Positions 28,847 through 39,694 of a stretch of DNA of 64,000 nt are shown here, piece by piece (position 1 is the stretch's first letter; each line of letters begins with the position of its first letter). The notes below the pieces were generated by a model. It was not told the origin of the DNA. It saw only the letters and a program-made list of their open reading frames with translations, and did not search any database. This stretch comes from Chitinophagaceae bacterium (GTDB taxonomy: Bacteria > Bacteroidota > Bacteroidia > Chitinophagales > Chitinophagaceae). Location of the stretch: NCBI GenBank assembly GCA_016721385.1, contig JADKIE010000001.1, positions 310,001 through 374,000 on the forward strand. Reading direction: 5' to 3'. A program made the translations under genes and the position numbers.

Positions 28847-29759
28847 TTTAATTCATCGTTGTACTTAGCCGAATTGGTAATATCTAACCTTTGTAAAAGT
28901 TCTTTTGCTCTTGCCTTATCGGGAGGCAAAGCTTTCGAAAATATTTTTATCATTTCAGTAGATTTTCCCTGAAAGAAAAACTGGTTAATCATTTTGTTTG
29001 GATTTTCTGTATTAAAATTATAAAGCAAGTTTAATACATTCAATATTTCGGCTCTGGCGGCATTTTCATCTTCATATAGTTTATCCATGCCTAATCTGTA
29101 GTAGTTATAATACACATCATGCATTATAGAGTAGCGGCTGTTAAGCATATTCTCTGCAAGCCAGTATCTGTTACGCAAACCATCAAACATTTTCCATCCG
29201 CTTATACCTCTTCCATCGGGTGCATTATTTACTATATTTTGTGCTTTTGAAAATACAAATCTCCACCTCTTGTGGAGTACGAATCATAATCAAAACCTAA
29301 AATCATATAAGCGTAATAAGCAAATGTTGCTGTTAAGTTAGATACCAATGCGTCGGAGCCACTAATCCGGTTTTCGTTAAACTCCATTATTTGAAACTCC
29401 AGATATTTAAATTTAATATTTTCGTCCTGAAAATTAATTAATGGAGAGTTATACGATGAATTAAAAATAGGCCTGGCTGCCTGTATTGTTAACTGTGCAC
29501 CGTAAACATTGGCTTCGTCTGTTGCTTCTACGGATAAAATAAAGTTGCATTCTATTTTTTCGTTTTGCTGAAAGTTATCTGCAGTCCACTTTTTATTGTT
29601 TAAAAAATTGTTGAGTGAGGTTTGCAATGTTTGAAAAACACTTTTGTTTACGTTACTCCCAACTCGGGTAGTATTTACGGTTACTCTTGCTTTTAACTCC
29701 TGGGCAAAAGTTAGCCTGCCGGCAAAAACAAAAATTAATAATAGTAGGTACTTACGCAT
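28843..29759 (-). CDS. DUF4835 family exported protein (frameshifted)
   Basis: Starts MRKYLLLLIFVFAGRLTFAQ (signal peptide), then ELKARVTVNTTRVG, FLNNKKWTADNFQQNEKIEC and FAYYAYMILGFDYDSYS. After GGDLYFQK the frame shifts near 29245 and continues AQNIVNNAPDGRGISGWKMF, then RNRYWLAENMLN. The joined length is about 305 residues, typical for DUF4835. The gene follows coaBC with an 8-nt overlap. This neighbourhood (bamD, rpoZ, coaBC, DUF4835) is conserved in the phylum. Function unknown. Confidence 0.85.
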
Positions 29760-30941
29760 TTGATAATTTGATAATAGTATTTACAATATCGGTTGCAACA
29801 TCTTTTTTTGATTTTGTTTCAAAACTGTACTCGTTTTGCTGTTTATCAAAAATAGTAATTTTATTAGTGTTTAAGCCAAAACCGGCTCCTTTATCATTCA
29901 ACGAATTTAGCACAATCATATCAGCATTTTTGGCTTTAAGTTTGCCCAATGCATATTCTTTTTCGTTATTGGTTTCTAAAGCAAAGCCTACTAAAAATTG
30001 ATTGGATTTTTTGGCCTGGCCAAGGCTTTTTAAAATATCTTTCGTTTTGGTAAGTTCTATAGTAAAAGTGTCGTCTTTCTTTTTAATTTTTTCGTTAGCA
30101 GCTGTTACGGGAGTGTAATCGGCTACTGCGGCACTCATTACTGCAATATCTGTATTTTCAAATGCTGTTATACAAGCGTTGTACATTTCATTTGCCGATT
30201 TTACTTTTATTACATTGGGTATATTTGTTTTTTCGGAAGATGGACCAATAACCAATGTAACGTCTGCTCCTCTTTTACTCATTTCCTCCGCAATAGCTAT
30301 ACCCATTTTGCCCGACGAATAATTTCCGATAAAACGTACAGGATCTATTGCCTCGTAAGTTGGCCCGGCTGTTACTAATATTTTTTTGCCTTTTAACTCA
30401 TTTTTGGTTAAAAAAAATCTTGCAAAAAACTTTCGATGGTTTCCGGTTCTGCCATTCGCCCTTCGCCTATTAATCCGCTGGCCAGTTCGCCGTTTTCAAC
30501 AGGTATAATTTGGTTGCCAAAAGATTGTATTTTTTGTAAATTATTTTTTGTGGAGGGATGCTGCCACATATCTTCATCCATAGCTGGTGCTGCAATAACC
30601 GGGCATGTTGCCGAAAAATAAACAGCCATAAGTAAATTATCGCATAAGCCGTTGGCCATTTTGGCAAGTGTATTGCAGCTTAGTGGTGCAATCACCATTA
30701 CATCTGCCCATCTACCTAAAGCTACATGATTAGCCCAGGAATCGTTTTGAGCTATAGACGATAGTACTTCATTTTTGGAAAGGGTAGATAATGATAAAGG
30801 AGTTACAAAATCCTTTGCCGATTCTGTCATTATTACTTTTACCTCGGCGCCTTGCTTTACCAATAACCTAACCAAAAGGGTTATTTTATAGGCAGCTATG
30901 CTGCCTGTAACGCCTATTAATATTTTCTTATCTTTTAGCAT
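29752..30941 (-). CDS. coaBC: CoaBC: phosphopantothenoylcysteine decarboxylase/synthase (frameshifted)
   Basis: Bifunctional coenzyme A biosynthesis enzyme. The flavoprotein CoaC domain (about 1-180) has GVTGSIAAYK, the active-site His in WANHVALGRWAD, PLSCNTLAKMANGLCDNLL and APAMDEDMW. The frame breaks in the T run near 30412-30420. The CoaB domain then follows with KKILVTAGPTYEAIDPVR, FIGNYSSGKMGIAIAEE, VMSAAVADYTP and the CTP-binding DMIVLNSLND. The joined length is about 396 residues. Essential in bacteria, so the break is probably a sequencing artefact. Confidence 0.95.
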
Positions 30942-30966
30942 AAAAAATCTCCCGCCATGGCGGGAG
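30942..30966 (-). terminator. Terminator/attenuator between rpoZ and coaBC
   Basis: CTCCCGCCATGGCGGGAG is a perfect 18-nt palindrome (7-bp stem, CATG loop). On the minus strand it is followed by ATTTTTT that runs straight into the coaBC ATG at 30941. Confidence 0.78.
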
Positions 30967-31015
30967 TTAAAATTATGATTTTTACAGAAATATGTTGCTA
31001 AATTATTGGTAAAGA

Positions 31016-31357
31016 TTAGCTAAACAAATCTTCATCGTTTTTACGGAAGTACACTTTATCATCCATAAACTCGGCAGTTGCCAATAAAGCCGGATTTGGC
31101 ATACGTTCGTACGCCTTAGAAATTTCAATTTGTTCTTTATTTTCATGAATTTCTTCCAAACTATCGGTATGGCTGGCAAATTCTTCCAGTTTATTATGCA
31201 ACTCTTCTTTAAGTGTAATGTTAATTTGATTGGCTCTTTTAGCTATTATTGCTATAGACTCATATAAATTACCTGTTTTATCTTTTATAGCAGATAATTT
31301 TTTAGGCTCTACAACATTGCTTGTATTAGCGCTTAACTGACGACGTAACTTGCTCAT
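31016..31357 (-). CDS. rpoZ: RNA polymerase omega subunit (Bacteroidota type)
   Basis: 113 residues. The Rpb6/omega core NLYESIAIIAKRANQINITL followed by KEELHNKLEEFASHTDSLEE is the Bacteroidota version, with an extended C-terminus (ERMPNPALLATAEF). The start MSKLRRQLSANTS overlaps the last 32 nt of bamD, so translation is coupled. It helps assemble RNA polymerase. Confidence 0.9.
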   Translation of the reverse strand: MSKLRRQLSANTSNVVEPKKLSAIKDKTGNLYESIAIIAKRANQINITLKEELHNKLEEFASHTDSLEEIHENKEQIEISKAYERMPNPALLATAEFMDDKVYFRKNDEDLFS

Positions 31358-32155
31358 TTTTTATTGCTTTAATATTATTTAAACTAAGATCATTATATGA
31401 TTCGGCTTCTTTTAAAAGCTTACTTTCGGTGTATCTGTCTACAAAATCCTGATATTCACTTATTACCTTTTCGAAACGCTCAATTTGCTTTTCCACAATA
31501 CTCACTTTCGCATATTTGTAGTATGATTTGACTATATGCAACTTACACCCTTCTCCTTTTGTTGATTCGGGATAGTTATTTAGCAAATTGGTATAAGCCA
31601 ATGCTGCTGCTCTGTGCTGCCCTAAATTATAATACAATTCTGCCGCTCTGTATTCTTTAAGCTCCAACTTTGCCCTGCACTTATCAATAATCTCCGTAGC
31701 TTCGGCAATTTTAGAAGATCCGGGATGCCTATTAATATAAGATTGCATCATCCCTATCGCTTTGGTAGTATTTACTTGCTCCAACTCAATTTTAGGCGAT
31801 TGCTTATAAAAACTGTAGGCCTGCATATAATCAATCTCCTCGGCCTTATTACTGTTAGGAAACACTTCCAAAAAGCCTTTAAACAAACTTTCCGCTTCTC
31901 TGTACATTTTCATGTAATAATAACAGTAAGCATCTTTATAATACAATTCTTCAAACTTTTGCGATCCCTTAAATATAGGAAACAATTCTTCGTATAATTG
32001 TTGTGCATTTTTATACTTTTCTTTTCAAAGTACAAATCGGCCATTTTTAACTTATACTCGTAATCCTTGCTTTTAAGTACTTTATTGTATTTGCTGCAAG
32101 AGCTTAGTACAAACCCGGTTAATATAAAAGCTACTAAAATTTTTGATAATCGCAT
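31326..32155 (-). CDS. bamD: Outer-membrane assembly lipoprotein BamD (frameshifted)
   Basis: Start MRLSKILVAFILTGFVLSSC at 32155 gives a lipobox ending LSSC. TPR-like repeats follow. After ADLYFEKK the frame shifts at the A run near 32025 and continues KYKNAQQLYEELFPIFKG, then DAYCYYYMKMYREAESLF. Later repeats include NLGQHRAAALAYTNLLNNYP. The joined length is about 276 residues, normal for BamD, which recruits BamA partners for beta-barrel insertion. Confidence 0.93.
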
Positions 32156-32250
32156 AAAGGTGTGCAAAATTAATGGAATTTACTCAAAAATGGATGTATT
32201 TATATTATTAGCCAAAAATTACTAGTTAATGATTTGATAAATAAAGAAGT

Positions 32251-32276
32251 AAAAAAAAGCCCCGATAAATCGGGGC
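32251..32276 (-). terminator. Terminator of the OmpA-family gene
   Basis: GCCCCGAT and ATCGGGGC pair around AA, and on the minus strand are followed by TTTTTTTT. It lies 42 nt after the stop at 32318. Confidence 0.9.
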
Positions 32277-32317
32277 CTTATTATTAAGCAAAAAGTAAAA
32301 TCTTTTAAGCTTTTTTA

Positions 32318-33957
32318 TTAGTTACACTTAACATCAACTGTGTTACTATCGCCACCACCAACTTCGCAGTTAGTAGTAATTCTGTCAGCACTGATACCAG
32401 CAGTTTCTACCAGATAGTTCTTAATAGCTTCCAATCTCTTTTGACAGTTAGATTGTGATGCTTTAGAAGTTTCTGGATATCCGATAACATTGATACTGCA
32501 ATCAGGATGAGATTTCATTTTAGCTGCAACAGTAGCCAACATTGCTTTATTATCTGCACTTAAAGAAGTTCCTTTAAATGAAAGACTTGGATAGTCACAT
32601 GGGCAAGTTCCAGTTACTTTAGTTGTGCAACATGCAGGCTCTGGGCACTTACCAATACCATCCGCATCAACTGGTTGACACTCGGTAGGAGTAATTAATT
32701 GCTTATCCTTACAATCCGGAACACCATCACCATCTGTATCCTTAGTTACACCGTGTGTATCAACCGGGCAACCAGCTGGTGTGTTTGGTTCGTTATCTAA
32801 GTGATCGCAAACGCCATCACCATCAGCATCCGGACAGTTATTTGTAGGTATTTTAACTTTTTTGTTAGGGAACTCATCATATGCATAATCCAACGGATTT
32901 AACCACCACAATGGTTCTGTAGATTTAGCACCTAAGTTTACATTAATACCTGCAGATAGCATGTTATAAGAATCGAAGTCACGAGTTAACACAGCATCGC
33001 CGTAGGCATGCTCTTGATAACGTTGACCATCTAACAAATCGTCTTTAACAAAAGTCCATCTGTCTTCAATAGACAAATTGATTCTTTTACCCAAACGTAC
33101 AGCAACACCCATTAAAACAGTACCAGAAGGTTTCAAAGTACTATTACCAATTAACGGACGACGTTTGTTATGATTATCCGCATCTGTTTCGTAAGTATTA
33201 TCCATACCCGCTTTCAAAGCATCTAAAACAGCTTTTCTATCTTTGTGTACTCCAGATGTATGATCATTATATACTTTTCTGAAAAGTGCAGCGTAAGTAT
33301 TACCGCCAGCATCGTAAGCATTAACCATAGTTTTGTAAATAGTTGCACCTACACCAGCACCACCATAAATAACAATACCAGTTTTTTGCTTATGGAAACG
33401 GATATTGTTTAAAGTAACAATACCTTGTAAACCAAGATCTTGTACTTTAGTTTTGTAGTTATAATACACTATATCCTGTGTAGGACTAACGGTATTACCT
33501 CCGTCTCTTGAATAAATAACCGGACCAGCCATTGTGCGGTATGGTGCACCATATCCAACACCAGTTGCTCCTTTTTTCCAAGCAGGATTTTTACCAAAGT
33601 TCTCACTCATTAACCAGTGCATTCCTTTACCGGTTGCATTAAGATATTGTAATCTTAAAGAGAAAATGTAACCGAAGGCTTTTCTTACATGCACTTCAAA
33701 ATTAGGAAGGTAACAACTTTTGCAGGTACATCACCACTGATGGTGAAAAGACCTAAAGACGCACCAACTTCCCACATATTACGAGGTTTTGCAGGGAAAT
33801 TGTAGGTGTTGTTCCAAAATTCGTTTTGCTGTGGCATCCTTTTTGATGGTATCACAGAGCTGTCGTAAACACTATAGCTACTACCCATCTGAGCGAAAGC
33901 TCCAGTGGTCATTAGCAATAATGCCATAAATAATAGTTTGTACTTTGTGCGTGCCAT
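32318..33957 (-). CDS. Large OmpA-family protein with thrombospondin type 3 repeats (frameshifted)
   Basis: Starts MARTKYKLLFMALLLMTTGAFAQ (signal peptide). The frame shifts near 33700 (VVTF to NFEVHVRKAFGYIFSLR). A beta-barrel-like domain (about 60-340) is followed by calcium-binding thrombospondin type 3 repeats (DADGDGVCDHLDNEPNTPAG, DTDGDGVPDCKD). Last is an OmpA-like peptidoglycan-binding domain (about 425-545) that is Cys-rich and diverged. The joined length is about 546 residues. It resembles the abundant Bacteroidota outer-membrane OmpA proteins that tie the outer membrane to the wall. Confidence 0.9.
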
Positions 33958-34215
33958 AACTTAATAATTAATAAAATTTCTGAATATGTACGAGTCGATT
34001 AAAAGCAAAAATATCAAATGAATGTTAAAAATCAAAATTTTTTATTCACTATTCATATTATTTTTTAATTAACACGTATTTGGTTCTCATTGTTTTAGAC
34101 AACCAGCCACTTCAATTCGTTGCATACCGTCCTTTTTTTTCATTTTTTGATTGCTGCTACGTAATTCCATTACTCTGCATCTGTTCAGCTCAAATGAATC
34201 AACTTTTATTAAAAT
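33958..34215. other. Divergent intergenic region
   Basis: 258 nt between the divergent OmpA gene and polyprenyl synthase. AT-rich with several T runs. I see no convincing small gene, RNA or exact TAnnTTTG on the plus strand, and only a loose TATTTGG at about 34077. Confidence 0.5.
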
Positions 34216-35173
34216 ATGAACTTTGTTACCAACATAATGGAGATGAATTAAAATTTTGAGCAAAATTTTTTCGGATTCTGTTAAAAGTAATACCCCATTG
34301 CTAGATAGAATTATGAAATACATCATTAAAAGAAAAGGCAAACAAATGCGGCCTATGTTTGTTTTTTTAAGTGCAAAGCTACATGGCAAAATTAATGAAA
34401 GTACCTACAGAGCTGCTGCCCTGGTTGAACTTTTGCACACAGCTACGCTGGTACATGATGATGTTGTGGATGAATCTTTAGAAAGAAGAGGTTTTTTTCT
34501 ATAAACGCAGTTTGGAAAAACAAAATAGCTGTGTTAGTGGGTGATTATCTTTTATCGAAAGGTTTATTATTATCTACAACCAATAACGATTTTGAACACC
34601 TGCATATTTTATCTGAAGCCGTAAAACAAATGAGCGAAGGCGAATTACTGCAAATTGAAAAAGCCCGAAACCTTAATTTAAAAGAAGATATTTATTTTGA
34701 GATAATTAAAAATAAAACAGCTTCTCTTTTATCCTCGGCTTGCAGTGTAGGCGCTTACAGCACCACTAAGGATAAAGTAATTAGTGAAAAGATGAAATTA
34801 TTTGGTGAAAAGGTAGGCATTGCCTTTCAAATTAAAGACGATCTTTTGATTATGGCACTGCAGATATTGGTAAACCCACAGGCAATGATATTCAGAAAAA
34901 AAATTAACCTTACCGTTAATTTATACGCTTAATACCATTGATAAAGCCAAAAGAAGAGAACTGATTTATATTATTAAAAACGAAAATAAAAACAAAGCAA
35001 AAGTTAAGCAAGTTATAGATGCAGTTGTTGCAGCCGGCGGAATAAAATATGCAGAAAACAAAATGAATTTATACAGAGATGAAGCATTGCAAATTTTAAA
35101 TGAATTTGAAAACGGCGAGGTTAAAAATGCTTTAGAAGAATTAGTAAGATACACTACAGATAGAAAATATTAA
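34216..35173 (+). CDS. Polyprenyl diphosphate synthase (at least three frameshifts)
   Basis: Trans-isoprenyl diphosphate synthase, probably making the octaprenyl or heptaprenyl side chain of menaquinone. Landmarks: KRKGKQMRPMFVFLSAKL, the first Asp-rich motif in LVHDDVVDES, LVGDYLLSKGL, and the second Asp-rich motif, restored as KDDLFDYG after a break near 34850. Other breaks are near 34245 (before FEQKFSDSV), 34498 (T run, restores GFFSINAVWKN) and about 34905 (restores KKKLTLPLIY). The C-terminus ends YTTDRKY at 35173. The joined length is about 319 residues. The exact start is uncertain because the N-terminus is also disturbed. Confidence 0.88.
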
Positions 35174-35206
35174 TTGATAACTTTACTGATTACATGAATT
35201 ACACGG

Positions 35207-36908
35207 ATGAATAAACGCTGGAAAATATTACCCGAAAACGAATCCATAACAACCCTGCTGCAAAAAGATTTAAAGATTAGCAAAACACTCTGCTCAATCC
35301 TTGCAAAAAGAGATATTGATACGTTTGAAAAAGCCAAACATTACTTTAGGCCGCAGTTAACCGATTTACATGATCCGTATTTAATGAAGGATATGGATAA
35401 GGCCGTTAACCGAATTATACAGCTTTTGAAAATAAGGAAAAAATTTTAGTATTTGGCGATTACGACGTTGATGGTACAACAAGCGTGGCATTAATGTACC
35501 AGTTTTTAAGCAAGATTTATGCTACTCAATTTTTAGACTACTATATACCCCACCGATACAGGGAAGGTTATGGCGTAAGTAAGATGGGGATTGATTTTGC
35601 CGCTGAAAATAATTTTACATTAATTATTTCATTGGACTGCGGTATTAAATCTGCCGACTTAATCGGTTATGCCAAAACGTTAGGTATAGATTTTATTGTA
35701 TGCGATCACCATTTACCCGACGAGATTTTACCTGATGCTGTTGCTATATTAAACGCCAAACAAAAGGATTGTAATTATCCTTATAAGGAATTATGCGGTT
35801 GTGGAGTTGGCTTTAAATTAGCAACTGCTCTTGCCAATCATTTTAATATTGATGAAGAACATTATTTATGTTATTTAGATTTAGTTGCAACAGCTATAGC
35901 TGCTGATATTGTACCTATGACAGGCGAAAATAGAATTTTAGCATATTATGGTTTGCAAAAATAAACACCACCCCTTGTGCCGGCATAAAAGCATTGATAC
36001 AATTAGGTGGTATAAAAGGAAGCCTGAGTATAAACAATGTTGTATTTGTAATAGCCCCAAGGGTAAATGCTGCAGGCCGTATGGATGATGCCAAAAAAGC
36101 AGTACAACTTTTTATTGAAAAGGATGAAGCAAATGCTTTTGCGATAGCCGAATTATTGCACAGTGATAATACCGACAGAAAAGAAGCTGATAGTAGCATT
36201 ACTGAGGAAGCATTAAGTATTATTAATGAAAACGAAGAATTAGTTAACAAAAAAACTACCGTTGTTTATAAAGAGCATTGGCATAAAGGTGTAGTAGGCA
36301 TTGTTGCCAGCAGGCTAACTGAAACATACTACCGCCCAACAGTAGTATTAACCAAAAGTGGCGATATTGTTGCAGGTAGTGCAAGAAGTGTAGCAGGCTA
36401 TAATTTGTACGAAGCAGTGCATGCTTGCAAAGAGCATTTATTAGGCTATGGCGGCCACTTTGCTGCAGCCGGTTTATCGTTATTGCCCGAACATGTTGAA
36501 AAATTTGCTGAAAAGTTTGAGGAAGTTGTAAGCAATACAATACCGGCAGAGTTACTTATTCCTGAAATAATAATTGACACTCCAATAAATTTTAATGAAA
36601 TAACCAACTCTTTCTATAGCATACTTTGCCAAATGGAACCATTTGGCCCCGAAAATATGAGGCCTGTTTTTATAGCAAAAAATGTAACCGATAGTGGCTA
36701 TAGTAAAATTGTAAAAGAGCTCCATATTCGTTTTGTAGTTAAGCAAAATGATTTAACCATTACGGGTATTGGTTTTAACCTGGCCGATAAATTTTATTTA
36801 TTACAGCAAAATAAATTGGTTGATATTGTTTTTACAATTGATGAAAACGAATGGAATGGGAATAAAACACTGCAGCTGAAAGTTATTGACATAAGGCCTT
36901 CTGAATAA
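35207..36908 (+). CDS. recJ: Single-stranded-DNA exonuclease RecJ (two frameshifts)
   Basis: 5'-3' ssDNA exonuclease of the DHH family. Starts MNKRWKILPENESITTLLQK. The frame breaks near 35425 and resumes in EKILVFGDYDVDGTTS (motif I with catalytic Asp residues), LIISLDCGIKS, VCDHHLPD (DHH) and LDLVATAIAADIVPM. A second break near 35962 leads to INTTPCAGIKALIQLGG. The DHHA1 domain has GHFAAAGLSLLP. The joined length is about 567 residues, as expected. Lies 34 nt after the polyprenyl synthase and 5 nt before the methyltransferase. Confidence 0.94.
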
Positions 36909-36913
36909 TTACA

Positions 36914-37597
36914 ATGAAATACTTAAACTACTTTTTTTATATAGCAACCAACTGGGATATCAGAATTGCCTGGTATATTTTGATAAATGAAATAAGAGGA
37001 GAAAAAAAATATGGCATTAATACAACAGGTAAAGACGACTTGCAACATGTAGAAGAAAAAGGTATTGATATAGAACATGCAACCATTTACATGCCTGCCA
37101 GTTATGATTTATTGGAAGAAATATTTACCCAATTATCTTCTAAAAAAATTAAACATTTGTTAGATATTGGCTGTGGTAAAGGAAGAGCTTTATGTGTGGC
37201 TGCACATTACAATATTACAAAACTTACCGGTATAGATTTTTCGAAAGAGTTGTGTATTGCGGCAGAAAAAAATCTTACCCAAACAAAAGAAAAAATACCC
37301 ACCATTGATTGGGAAATTTTAAATAATGATGCCTTTTACTTTGATATACCTGCTACGGTAGATTGTATTTTTATGTTTAACCCTTTTGACGAAGTGATAA
37401 TGGAAGGTGTGGTAGAAAATATTATGATTAGCTTAGGTGAAACTCCCAGAAAACTTTATGTTGTTTATGTAAACCCGTTAAATAAAGAAATATTATTGGG
37501 AAATGGATTTACCGAAATTTATTATACCAAAAAATTGAAATATTTAGAAGTATCTATTTTAGAATTTACTCCAAAAAATTCAATTAGTACAAAATAG
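36914..37597 (+). CDS. Class I SAM-dependent methyltransferase
   Basis: 227 residues. Motif I is LLDIGCGKGRALCVAAHYN (about 90-108). Motif II is LTGIDFSKELC. Motif IV is CIFMFNPFDEVI (an NPF variant of the N/D-PP-[FY] loop). An N-terminal amphipathic extension (about 1-40) precedes the fold. The substrate is unknown; relatives are annotated only as methyltransferases. It follows recJ by 5 nt, so it is in that operon. Confidence 0.82.
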   Translation: MKYLNYFFYIATNWDIRIAWYILINEIRGEKKYGINTTGKDDLQHVEEKGIDIEHATIYMPASYDLLEEIFTQLSSKKIKHLLDIGCGKGRALCVAAHYNITKLTGIDFSKELCIAAEKNLTQTKEKIPTIDWEILNNDAFYFDIPATVDCIFMFNPFDEVIMEGVVENIMISLGETPRKLYVVYVNPLNKEILLGNGFTEIYYTKKLKYLEVSILEFTPKNSISTK

Positions 37598-37607
37598 TAT
37601 TTACAAA

Positions 37608-37638
37608 AAAGATGACATCTTTTATAGATGTCATCTTT
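37608..37638. terminator. Bidirectional terminator
   Basis: AAAGATGACATC and GATGTCATCTTT form a perfect 12-bp stem with loop TTTTATA between the convergent methyltransferase and htpG. Confidence 0.82.
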
Positions 37639-37660
37639 AACGTATTTGTTTTGCACACAT

Positions 37661-39565
37661 TTATTTCCCCATCAACTCTACACTTCTGTTAATAAAATTT
37701 GTAAGGCTATTGCCTTTTAATAAACCTTGCGATAGTAAAGCCAAGTCGGCCAGATTATGTACAACTTTTTCTTGCTTTTCCTTTTCGGAAGTTGTCAGCA
37801 CATTTTTGTAAATAGCATGATTACCATTAACCGTAAGCGTAACTTCATCGGGCATGTTAGCATAAAATGCTCCCATCCCCCCTTGCAACGCAGCCATATC
37901 TTTCATTCTACGCATAAATTCGGGCCTTGTGGCAACCACAGGTGGTGCATCTGCACTCAGTCCTTTTACTTCTACCGTTACATTAAGCTCCGGAATTTGC
38001 AAACCAAACAACTCCTTTAATTTTGTTTCATCCTCTTTACTTAACACACTCTCACTTGCATCTTGTTTATCAATTAAATTATCGGCAATATCGCTATCTA
38101 CCCTAGTAAATTGAACAGCATCCCATTTCATTTCCATGTGGTTTAAAAAACCGGCATCTACAATAGTTTCCATCCGTACTACCTTGTAACCCTTTGCCAC
38201 TGCTTGTTGTATATAAGCGTCTTGTTGTACAGGATTAGTGGTATATAAAATTACCAGCTTACCTTCTTTATTCTTTTGCAGTGTTTCTATAGCTAATTTA
38301 TATTCATCAAGTGTATAAAATTTATCTTTTAATGCATCCTGAAAAATGTGAAACTTATTGGCTTTTTCTAAAAATTTATCATCTGTCATCATACCATACT
38401 TAACAAATAAGCCAAGACTTTCCCATTTTTCTTCAAATTGCTTTCTATCTGATTTAAAAATTTCTTCTAATTTATCGGCTACTTTTTTAGTAATATGGCT
38501 GTTTATCTTTCTTACATTAGGATCGCCCTGTAAGTAGCTGCGGCTAACGTTTAGCGGAATATCAGGACTGTCTATTACACCATGTAAAAGCATTAAAAAC
38601 TCAGGTACAATATCTTTTACTTCATCAGTTACAAATACCTGATTGCTGTACAAGTGGATTTTATCTTTTTGAATTTCGTAGCTCTGCTTAATTTTTGGAA
38701 AGTATAAAATACCTGTAAGGTTAAAAGGATAATCAACATTTAAATGAATCCAAAAAAGTGGCGGTTCGCTATAAGGGTATAATTCTCTGTAAAAATTTTT
38801 GTAATCTTCGTCCGTTAATTCCGATGGCTTTTTTGTCCATGCCGGAAATGGATTATTGATGGAAGTTTCTGCAGGTGCTATTTCTTCTTTCCCTTCTTCC
38901 GTCGGGGTTTCGCTTTGCTCAACCTTTACTTCTGCAGGTTTTTCATTTACGTCTTTAAAATAAATAGGTACCGGTAAAAATCTGCAAAATTTTTGCAGCA
39001 TTGCTTCTATTCTATGGGCTTCTAAAAACTCTTTACTTTCGTCATTAATATGCAATACTATATCGGTGCCTCTTTGTACTTTCTCTACTTCTTCCAATGT
39101 AAATTCCGGGCTTCCATCGCACTCCCACCTTACGGCCTTAGCATCTTCCTTAAAACTTTTGCTAAATACTTCTACTTGATCGCTCACCATAAAAGATGAG
39201 TAAAATCCTAATCCAAAATGGCCAATAATATTATTTTCATTTTGCCCTTTGTACTTTTCCAAAAATTCTTCGGCACCACTAAAAGCAACTTGATTAAGGT
39301 ATTTATCAATTTCATCGGCCGTCATTCCAATCCCTCTGTCGCTAATGGTTAATGTCTTTTTTTCAGCATCTAAAGTAATATCAATTCTTAAGTCTCCCAA
39401 CTCACCTTTAGCCTCACCAATGGAAGACAATGTTTTAATTTTTTGTGTGGCATCTACAGCATTACTAACCAGTTCTCTAATAAAAATTTCGTGGTCGCTG
39501 TATAAAAATTTTTTAATTATAGGGAAAATATTCTCTGTTTGTACCCTAATACTTCCTTTTTGCAT
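37661..39565 (-). CDS. htpG: Molecular chaperone HtpG (Hsp90)
   Basis: 634 residues. The start MQKGSIRVQTENIFPIIKKF at 39565 is chosen over a longer frame. The GHKL ATPase domain has ELVSNAVDATQK (catalytic Glu), SDRGIGMTADE and GHFGLGFYSSFMV. The middle domain has the client/ATP Arg region PLNVSRSYLQ. An acidic and charged insert (about 222-250, KVEQSETPTEEGKEE) separates the N and middle domains, as in Bacteroidota Hsp90s. Uninterrupted in a 1.9-kb gene, unlike many neighbours. Confidence 0.96.
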   Translation of the reverse strand: MQKGSIRVQTENIFPIIKKFLYSDHEIFIRELVSNAVDATQKIKTLSSIGEAKGELGDLRIDITLDAEKKTLTISDRGIGMTADEIDKYLNQVAFSGAEEFLEKYKGQNENNIIGHFGLGFYSSFMVSDQVEVFSKSFKEDAKAVRWECDGSPEFTLEEVEKVQRGTDIVLHINDESKEFLEAHRIEAMLQKFCRFLPVPIYFKDVNEKPAEVKVEQSETPTEEGKEEIAPAETSINNPFPAWTKKPSELTDEDYKNFYRELYPYSEPPLFWIHLNVDYPFNLTGILYFPKIKQSYEIQKDKIHLYSNQVFVTDEVKDIVPEFLMLLHGVIDSPDIPLNVSRSYLQGDPNVRKINSHITKKVADKLEEIFKSDRKQFEEKWESLGLFVKYGMMTDDKFLEKANKFHIFQDALKDKFYTLDEYKLAIETLQKNKEGKLVILYTTNPVQQDAYIQQAVAKGYKVVRMETIVDAGFLNHMEMKWDAVQFTRVDSDIADNLIDKQDASESVLSKEDETKLKELFGLQIPELNVTVEVKGLSADAPPVVATRPEFMRRMKDMAALQGGMGAFYANMPDEVTLTVNGNHAIYKNVLTTSEKEKQEKVVHNLADLALLSQGLLKGNSLTNFINRSVELMGK

Positions 39566-39645
39566 ATAGTTTGTTTTGTTGCTAGATGTCAAATAAAATG
39601 CCAAAGCAATTTTGCTGACAGGATGGCAATTTTATTATGGCAGAA

Positions 39646-39679
39646 AAAGAAATGACCTCACATTGGAGGCCATTTCTTT
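39646..39679 (-). terminator. Terminator of the lamin-tail repeat protein
   Basis: AAAGAAATGACCTC and GAGGCCATTTCTTT pair (one G-T wobble) around ACATTG, just past the stop at 39695 on the minus strand. Confidence 0.75.
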
Positions 39680-39694
39680 AATAAAATTATTTAT

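Noticed and set aside
34087..34389. 100-codon minus-strand frame before the polyprenyl synthase
   Set aside because: Overlaps conserved prenyltransferase codons (KGKQMRPM) on the other strand; no recognisable features.
35174..35206. Promoter for recJ in the gap after the polyprenyl synthase
   Set aside because: Only 33 nt with no TAnnTTTG; the sequence resembles the dispersed ACTGATTACA repeat instead.
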